Source of the DNA: Nitrospirota bacterium
GTDB lineage: Bacteria; Nitrospirota; Thermodesulfovibrionia; Thermodesulfovibrionales; Dissulfurispiraceae
Assembly (NCBI GenBank): GCA_016212685.1
Contig: JACREW010000064.1
Span: 1-10,386 of the forward strand
DNA length: 10,386 nucleotides
Reading direction: 5' to 3'
Part shown: one piece after another, positions 6,882 through 10,386 of the stretch
How the letters are laid out: every line of letters begins with the position of its first letter
Numbering within the stretch: position 1 is the first letter of the stretch
Made by a program: the position numbers and the translations under genes
The notes under the pieces: generated by a model
Seen by the model: only the letters and a program-made list of their open reading frames with translations
Told to the model about the DNA's origin: nothing
Databases searched by the model: none

Positions 6882-7283
6882 TTAAAACGGCTCTAAATCC
6901 GTAATTTCGTCGGGGGGCGCCGTGTCGGGAATTCCCGAATCACCCGCCGCTGCCTGCCGTGGTTCCCTCTTGGGTAAAAACCTCACGCTGCTCGCTATTA
7001 CTTCGACCTTGCTCTTCTGAGTTCCCTCGGATTCCCATTTCCTCTCCCGGAGCCTGCCTTCCACGAGCACGGGATTGCCTTTGCTCAGATACTGACCGCA
7101 GCTTTCTGCCTGTCTCCCGAAAACAACGGCATCTATGAAAAGCGTATCGTCTTTCATCTCGTCGCCCTGTTTGTACTTTGATGTCACGGCGAGCCTCATG
7201 GTCGTAACCGGCGTTCCTCCCGGCGTATACCGCACGTCCGGGTCTTTGGTGAGATTGCCTATCAGTATTATTTTATTAAACAC
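6882..7283 (-). CDS. ssb: Single-stranded DNA-binding protein
   Basis: 133 aa. OB-fold at residues 1-105: FNKIILIGNLTKDPDVRYT, then the aromatic ssDNA-contacting stretch DTLFIDAVVFGRQAE, then YLSKGNPVLVEGRLRERKWE. A short Pro/Ala/Gly linker (about 106-123) leads to the acidic tip DLEPF, the partner-binding tail that recruits repair and replication proteins. It coats ssDNA as a tetramer, by family knowledge. The start is GTG at 7283, with GAGG (7291-7294) seven bases ahead overlapping the rpsF end; the gap to rpsF is nine bases. The linker is short compared with enterobacterial SSB. Confidence 0.96.
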   Translation of the reverse strand: MFNKIILIGNLTKDPDVRYTPGGTPVTTMRLAVTSKYKQGDEMKDDTLFIDAVVFGRQAESCGQYLSKGNPVLVEGRLRERKWESEGTQKSKVEVIASSVRFLPKREPRQAAAGDSGIPDTAPPDEITDLEPF

Positions 7284-7292
7284 CGCCGTGCC

Positions 7293-7649
7293 TCAGTTAG
7301 CCGCTTTAACTTCCTGAGAGGCAGGGGTTCCTGCGGCCTCTTTCGGAAGCGCGTCAGCCTGTTTTTTGTCCAGCTTTATGACCATGAATTTAACAACGGG
7401 GTCGAAGACCTTAAAATAACCCTCGATCTTCTTTATAGCGGGCGCGGGGGCCTTGAACAAAAACAGCATATACACGCCTATCTTCTGCTTGTTAAGCTCG
7501 TATGCAAGCTTTCTCTTGCCCCAGTTGTCTGTTTTTAATATTTCCCCGCCTGCGTTCTTGATAAGATCCGATATCTTGTCTACGGCTGACTTCAGTTCGT
7601 CTTCGCTGAGGGACGGGTTCAGGATAACTACATTTTCATAGATGTTCAT
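7293..7649 (-). CDS. rpsF: 30S ribosomal protein S6
   Basis: 118-aa small-subunit protein, partner of S18. Family pattern: IYENVVILNPSLSEDELKSAV, GGEILKTDNWGKRKLAYELNK, GVYMLFLFKAPAPAIKKIE, and DPVVKFMVIKLDK. The C-terminal 25 residues are a flexible Ala/Glu/Lys tail. Start: ATG at 7649 follows GGAGGTG (7654-7660) by four bases; an in-frame ATG at 7682 would add 11 residues and swallow this strong ribosome binding site, so it is rejected. It is first gene of the minus-strand rpsF-ssb-rpsR series. S6-S18 complexes commonly repress this operon through the mRNA leader in bacteria. Confidence 0.97.
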   Translation of the reverse strand: MNIYENVVILNPSLSEDELKSAVDKISDLIKNAGGEILKTDNWGKRKLAYELNKQKIGVYMLFLFKAPAPAIKKIEGYFKVFDPVVKFMVIKLDKKQADALPKEAAGTPASQEVKAAN

Positions 7650-7672
7650 CAAACACCTCCATCTGGATTTAA

Positions 7673-7694
7673 GCCCTTTCACTAAGGGAAGGGC
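7673..7694 (-). promoter_or_regulatory. Candidate rpsF leader hairpins
   Basis: The untranslated leader contains overlapping pairing options. GCCCTT (7673-7678) can pair with the outer AAGGGC (7689-7694), while CCCTT can instead pair with the nearer AAGGG (7684-7688). A further upstream stem (GAGA/TCTC inside GGCA/TGCC) lies at about 7692-7713. S6:S18-binding leader RNAs are known for this operon in many bacteria. I cannot confirm that the required bulge and CCG loop are present, so this is only a candidate. Confidence 0.35.
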
Positions 7695-7728
7695 ATGGAG
7701 AAAATCTCTGCCGTAAAAACGACTTTAT

Positions 7729-7758
7729 TTTATACCATACAGGTTGTTATAAAATCAA
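7729..7758 (-). promoter_or_regulatory. Candidate promoter of the rpsF operon
   Basis: On the minus strand TTGATT (7753-7758) is followed after 18 bases by TATAAA (7729-7734). The spacing is acceptable and the position fits, about 80 bases upstream of the rpsF start. A second AT-rich hexamer, TATAAC, overlaps the spacer but would be too close. The promoter begins just after the decayed SUMF1 fragment ends. Confidence 0.45.
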
Positions 7759-7776
7759 ATCGATTCCGCATCTATT

Positions 7777-8019
7777 TCAAATGAAGGCGCTTTTTGATGT
7801 CCTGTCATGAACATTGGCATATCTACATGCCTCGTCTTTGCTGCTGCCCCAATAATTACGGCTGTTGCTTCCACCTCTTGCCGCGTATTCCCATTCCGCT
7901 TCTGTCGGAAGTCTGTATTTCTTGCCTGTTTTGTTTGATAACCATTCGGCGTATGCTTTAGCGTCTTCCCATGAGACATTTACTACGGGTTGATTGTCTC
8001 CGTTTAAAGATGCAAATAA
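7777..8019 (-). pseudogene. Formylglycine-generating enzyme (SUMF1/FGE-sulfatase) fragment
   Basis: An 80-residue open frame bounded by TAG (8020-8022) and TGA (7777-7779), with no ATG, encodes a typical slice of the FGE-sulfatase domain: NGDNQPVVNVSWEDAKAYAE, the hallmark YRLPTEAEWEYAARGG, NYWGSS, and ACRYANVHD. Full proteins of this family are about 250-350 aa and have catalytic or structural residues and GNVWEWC-like motifs further on. Both ends are missing here and the frame closes just after AFI. FGE oxidises a Cys of sulfatases to formylglycine, and many relatives have other roles; this fragment cannot do either. The alternative minus-strand ATG frame at 7755-7979 is a shadow in another register. 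Confidence 0.82.
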
Positions 8020-8059
8020 CTATTAGAATGATTTTCGATAGATTCATATTGTTGATTTT

Positions 8060-8299
8060 TTATGCTCCGGCCGCCTGCAGGCCCATGATCTCTTCTATCT
8101 CCTCTCCAAATTCTGAAAAGTTAAGCACGGTAAAGCCGGTGATTTCTCCTGTAGCAGTATCAAAACGGATCAACAGGTCTTCTCCCGTATCCAGCACCTC
8201 GCTCGGTCTTGGCTCGCCGAATGATACGTACAAGACATCCGCCTCATGGTCGTAATAACTGTTTACTGTTTGCCCTTGCGGAAGCTTTATTTTTTCCAT
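8060..8299 (-). CDS. DUF2283 family protein (possible antitoxin)
   Basis: 79 aa. The family pattern is clear: NSYYDHEADVLYVSFGEPRPSEVLDTGEDLLIRFD, then TGEITGFTVLNFS. DUF2283 proteins are small beta-rich proteins without a firmly known activity, and they are often encoded beside small nuclease-like genes. The start ATG at 8299 lies inside the upstream gene (13-base overlap), with a perfect AGGAGG at 8308-8313 and an 8-base spacer. That arrangement suggests strong, coupled translation, as expected for an antitoxin, but the role is inferred from context only. The C-terminus is a short acidic helix ending in LQAAGA. Confidence 0.85.
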   Translation of the reverse strand: MEKIKLPQGQTVNSYYDHEADVLYVSFGEPRPSEVLDTGEDLLIRFDTATGEITGFTVLNFSEFGEEIEEIMGLQAAGA

Positions 8300-8589
8300 A
8301 ACAGTTTCCTCCTGAATGAAGGTCTTCTTGTAAAATACGCCGTAATGACAAAGCCCTTTGTTTCATTATAAACCACAATGCAGTATTTGTTCACCGAAAC
8401 AGGCGTTTTGGCAAACTTTTTTATCGCCAGTCTTTCACCTTTAGCGCCTTCCTGCACATAATCAGGGGCTGATATTGTCAGTTCAACAAGTCCTTCCTGT
8501 CCGGCAGTTTCAGGATGTCTTTTGTTAATGTGCCCCCACCGCTCATCAGACAGCCTTATCTCCCTGCCGTTAAAGTCCGTAAGATTCAT
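8287..8589 (-). CDS. BECR-like (PBECR type) RNase-like protein, possible toxin
   Basis: 100 aa. The N-terminal part has LSDERWGHINKRHPE, then a helix leading to ISAPDYVQEG; strands follow with RLAIKKF, KYCIVVYNE and GFVITAYFTRR. This is the pattern I associate with small barnase-EndoU-colicin-RelE (BECR) fold nucleases: an RW..H...RHPE segment, a 'P-D-x-[VI]' turn, and a final ITAY strand with basic residues. H20, R24, H25 and the C-terminal Arg/Tyr are plausible catalytic residues. It overlaps the DUF2283 gene, so the two look like a toxin-antitoxin pair with toxin first. A DUF4258-like assignment is possible. The start follows a run of six G, a weak ribosome binding site, 14 bases after the caspase remnant. 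Confidence 0.72.
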   Translation of the reverse strand: MNLTDFNGREIRLSDERWGHINKRHPETAGQEGLVELTISAPDYVQEGAKGERLAIKKFAKTPVSVNKYCIVVYNETKGFVITAYFTRRPSFRRKLLWKK

Positions 8590-8603
8590 ATCCCCCCTGT
8601 TGC

Positions 8604-9872
8604 CTACTTCTTCAACATCACTATAACATCCGTGTCGTTTCCGCTGATCACAGGCTGCTGCTCCGTGCCTGTCAGCCTCCGCGCCATGTAAGGCACATTT
8701 TCTTTCAAATACGCTTTAAGCTCTCCTACGGTTATCTTTTTGTCTTTGTTCATGTCAGCCTCGCCCTGCACCCCTTTGAAGATTTAGTTAAATTTAGCAA
8801 AGCCTGCGTCCTCTGTATAGATTATGTTTTGGGGGTCGTAGCCGAATGTTTTTATGAGGTATTCTTTCATTGTCTGGGCGTCCCTGTCTGCAAACTCTAT
8901 GTCAGGCGAGCCGGAGGCCGAATATCGCTTGTTTCCTATTATGACTGCGGCATCGTATTTGCCCGCTCTTTCGCCGTCGGGAATGTTCATGTCTACGTCT
9001 ATGCTCAGACCTCCTGCTATCTCTATCGAGCCTTTGGGTTTGTCTTCGTCGCCTTTGACAATGACGGTTTCTATCTTCTTCTGCGGGGCGTCCATTAGTA
9101 TGTCGAGCGCCTTTGCAAGCTTAAACTGCGGTCTTGCCTCGTTTATCCTGACTGTTATGGAGACTTTTTCTCCGTTTCTTATGCGCTTGTTTGTGTAAAA
9201 TTCAAATTTTACATCCTTGAATTTTCCGGCAGGCAGGCCGCCGAGTTCAAAGCGGGTCTTGCTGTCTCCTGCCATAAAGACATTTTCGCCTGTCTCTATA
9301 TCAACAGATACGGCTCTTGCGTCTCCATAGCCTGTGTTCTGGATCCTTACTGTTACTTCAACGGTCTCTCCGGGCCTGACCCTCGGCTTGTCCATGCCTA
9401 TGTCTGCCACTATGAGTTTGGGCGGCTCGAAGACCTTTGTCTGAAATGCGATTTTTACAGGGTCGGGGTCAAAGCCGTTGGCTTCTTTAAGGGTAATGTT
9501 AAGGTTGATATCGGATGTTGGTATGTCTTCGGATGCTGTTAATGTTATCTCTTTTCTCACGCTTTTGCCCGGCTCAACCGTGCCGATGATAACTGAGCCG
9601 TCAAATATGAGTCCGCTTATTCTTTTATCCGAGCTTATTTCTGCCTTTACGTCAAAGGCGTCGCCCTTGCCGCTGTTTTTAACTGTGATGATGAGCTTTC
9701 CGGTCTCATCGGCGTCGAGCTTTTTGTTGCCCGAAGGCTCGCTGAACTCCACTGTTGCGGAGAGGCTTGGCGGCAGGGGAAATACATTTACATTCAAGCC
9801 TCCCTGCCCGGCAAAGGCAATGCCTGCGCTAAAGGCTATTATCAGCGATGCAATAATAAAGCGATACGGCAT
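8604..9872 (-). pseudogene. Secreted CARDB protein with broken caspase-like C-terminal domain
   Basis: The frame opens at ATG 9872 (GGGGGTG at 9877-9883). It encodes a signal peptide (residues 1-21, ending AFA), two CARDB-like Ig domains (about 35-145 and 153-245), a linker, and the first third of a peptidase C14 (caspase/metacaspase) domain from 306: YDAAVIIGNKRYS, DIEFADRDAQTMKEYL, and NIIYTED. It then stops at TAA (8784-8786) after FAKFN. The same frame continues past the stop to TAG at 8604 with the usual end of such domains: FKGVQGEAD, EF-hand-like DMNKDKKITVGE, and LKENVPYMARRL. The middle, including the His of an SGHG-like motif and the Cys of a DACFSG-like motif, is absent. The first 362 residues could still be made as a secreted CARDB protein. 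No transmembrane anchor other than the signal peptide is seen. Confidence 0.85.
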
Positions 9873-9903
9873 AAAACACCCCCTATTTGTCTTTCGGGTA
9901 TTG

Positions 9904-10107
9904 TCAAAAGTTATTTTCCCTCTCCCCTTGTGGCCATGGCTCGTAGAGGAGAGGGTTAGGGTGAGGGGTAAGAAGAGCATCCCTAATAGACTCCAAAACA
10001 CCTTCTAAGTTATTGAATACCTCATTATCCCAAAATCTCAGTACTTTATACCCTTCAGCCCTAAGCCCTTCATCCCGTATCTTATCGTTTGAATTATGTG
10101 CTCGATG
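9904..10107 (-). pseudogene. DUF559 endonuclease-like gene, 3' fragment
   Basis: The minus-strand frame from 10107 to TGA at 9904 gives 67 residues with the end of a DUF559 domain: HNSNDKIRDEGLRAEGYKVL, then RFWDNEVFNNLEGVLESI. A Pro/Arg-rich tail starting TPHPNPL follows and is encoded by the repeat at 9918-9970. The N-terminal two thirds, with the catalytic Asp/Glu of this PD-(D/E)XK-like family, are missing. The 5' edge meets the FlgT-like remnant, apparently a recombination joint near 10094-10100. DUF559 proteins resemble very-short-patch-repair or restriction nucleases, but this piece cannot be active. Confidence 0.78.
9918..9970. repeat. CCCTCTCC...GGAGAGGG inverted repeat with TTAGGGTGAGGGG tail
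   Basis: CCCTCTCC (9918-9925) and GGAGAGGG (9948-9955) are perfect complements around a 22-base centre, followed by TTAGGGTGAGGGG. This CCTCACCC-TAACCC-CTCTCC type of motif is a common dispersed repeat in many bacterial genomes and often forms the 3' tail of DUF559 genes, as it does here. Confidence 0.65.
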
Positions 10108-10300
10108 CTACGGACATTCCGGCGGCCTGCTCTATCGCCATAGCCCTAGCCCTTTGCAATGCTATGAGCTGTCACTGCTCCGCGCTAATGCCTACTATGG
10201 CGCAAGAGCCTTCGGCTGAAATGTCTTTGACTGTCTCTGCGCCGCCGGGCTGAGACAGTAGTAAAAACGCTGAGAATATAAATACTGCAATCTTTCCCAC
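10094..10300 (-). pseudogene. Secreted FlgT-N/LPP20-like protein remnant with internal TGA
   Basis: The frame starts with GTG at 10300 (AGGGAG about four bases ahead). It encodes a signal peptide (GKIAVFIFSAFLLLSQPGGA) and then TVKDISAEGSCAIVGISAEQ. A TGA at 10172-10174 (codon 43) interrupts. The same frame continues QLIALQRARAMAIEQAAG, then MSVASST, and closes at TAA 10094-10096. The RARAMAIEQAAG segment is the kind seen at the start of FlgT N-terminal or LPP20-like secreted proteins, whose families continue for 100 or more residues. A CGA-to-TGA change would explain the stop. The 3' end is replaced by the DUF559 fragment. No ATG exists, so simple ORF calling misses it. Confidence 0.7.
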
Positions 10301-10335
10301 TGCGCTCCCTCTGAACAAAAAACATTGTTATAGAC

Positions 10336-10364
10336 AAAATACGGTAAATCAGAATATAAATCAA
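10336..10364 (-). promoter_or_regulatory. Possible promoter upstream of the FlgT-like remnant
   Basis: On the minus strand TTGATT (10359-10364) and TATTTT (10336-10341) are 17 bases apart, about 36 bases ahead of the GTG at 10300. The match at -10 is modest and the region is AT-rich, so this may be chance. Confidence 0.3.
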
Positions 10365-10386
10365 GGTAATTTTCACATCAAAGACC

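Noticed and set aside
7755..7979. 74-aa minus-strand ORF with ATG at 7979
   Set aside because: It is out of register with the clear FGE-sulfatase motifs in the neighbouring frame and has no recognisable pattern.
8072..8081. GCCTGCAGGC palindrome near the end of the DUF2283 gene as a terminator
   Set aside because: It lies within coding sequence (LQAAGA), and the following A/T run is separated from the stem, so it does not form a normal intrinsic terminator.
9887..9910. Perfect TTGACA -35 box upstream of the CARDB gene (minus strand)
   Set aside because: No -10-like hexamer at 16-18 bases, and it overlaps the DUF559 fragment's stop codon; likely chance.
9478..10008. 176-aa plus-strand ORF over the CARDB gene
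   Set aside because: Antisense to the signal peptide and first CARDB domain, which show strong family features; no ribosome binding site and no protein pattern.
10172..10174. TGA as a selenocysteine codon
   Set aside because: The gene is truncated soon afterwards, the context is not a redox motif, and no SECIS-like hairpin was evident; a nonsense mutation is simpler.
10185..10376. 63-aa minus-strand ORF at the window end
   Set aside because: Overlaps the signal-peptide remnant in another frame, runs through the likely promoter and is Arg/Ser-rich without a pattern.

Overview
The window reads as chromosomal DNA of a Gram-negative-type, probably anaerobic bacterium of moderate GC. The mix of genes (IF-2, L28, a DciA-like protein, rpsF-ssb-rpsR, paired DUF507 genes, CARDB/caspase and DUF559 remnants) would fit Nitrospirota or a deltaproteobacterial lineage. 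That placement is inference from gene style only; no rRNA or species marker is present.

Layout. (1) 1-1211, minus strand: 5' part of infB, cut by the window start, divergent from rpmB. (2) 1318-4304, plus strand: rpmB (L28), a DciA/DUF721 gene, trpC, a thioredoxin-type arsenate reductase and an ACR3 arsenite exporter. From the DciA gene on, the genes are almost touching or overlapping. A promoter-like element with a perfect 7-bp palindrome lies upstream of rpmB, and a heptamer-repeat inverted element separates rpmB from the DciA gene. (3) 7649 down to 4368, minus strand: rpsF-ssb-rpsR, two tandem DUF507 genes, a small HNH nuclease gene and a response-regulator/histidine-kinase protein, in one tightly packed likely operon. 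Degenerate octamer repeats occupy two of its few spacers. (4) 7777-10300, minus strand: a zone of gene remnants around one apparently intact pair. In transcription order it holds a secreted FlgT-N/LPP20-like pseudogene with an internal TGA; a 3' fragment of a DUF559 endonuclease-like gene; a secreted CARDB protein whose C-terminal caspase-like domain has lost its catalytic core and carries a TAA; an overlapping BECR-RNase-like/DUF2283 pair that looks like a toxin-antitoxin module; and a formylglycine-generating-enzyme (SUMF1) fragment.

Functionally, zones 1-3 are translation, replication and tryptophan housekeeping genes, with an arsenic detoxification pair and a signalling gene attached to the ends of housekeeping operons. 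Zone 4 is a decay hotspot just upstream of the rpsF promoter. The best leads are the remnants that have no ATG and so escape simple ORF calling, and the candidate toxin-antitoxin pair. I see no complete mobile element, CRISPR array, tRNA or rRNA.
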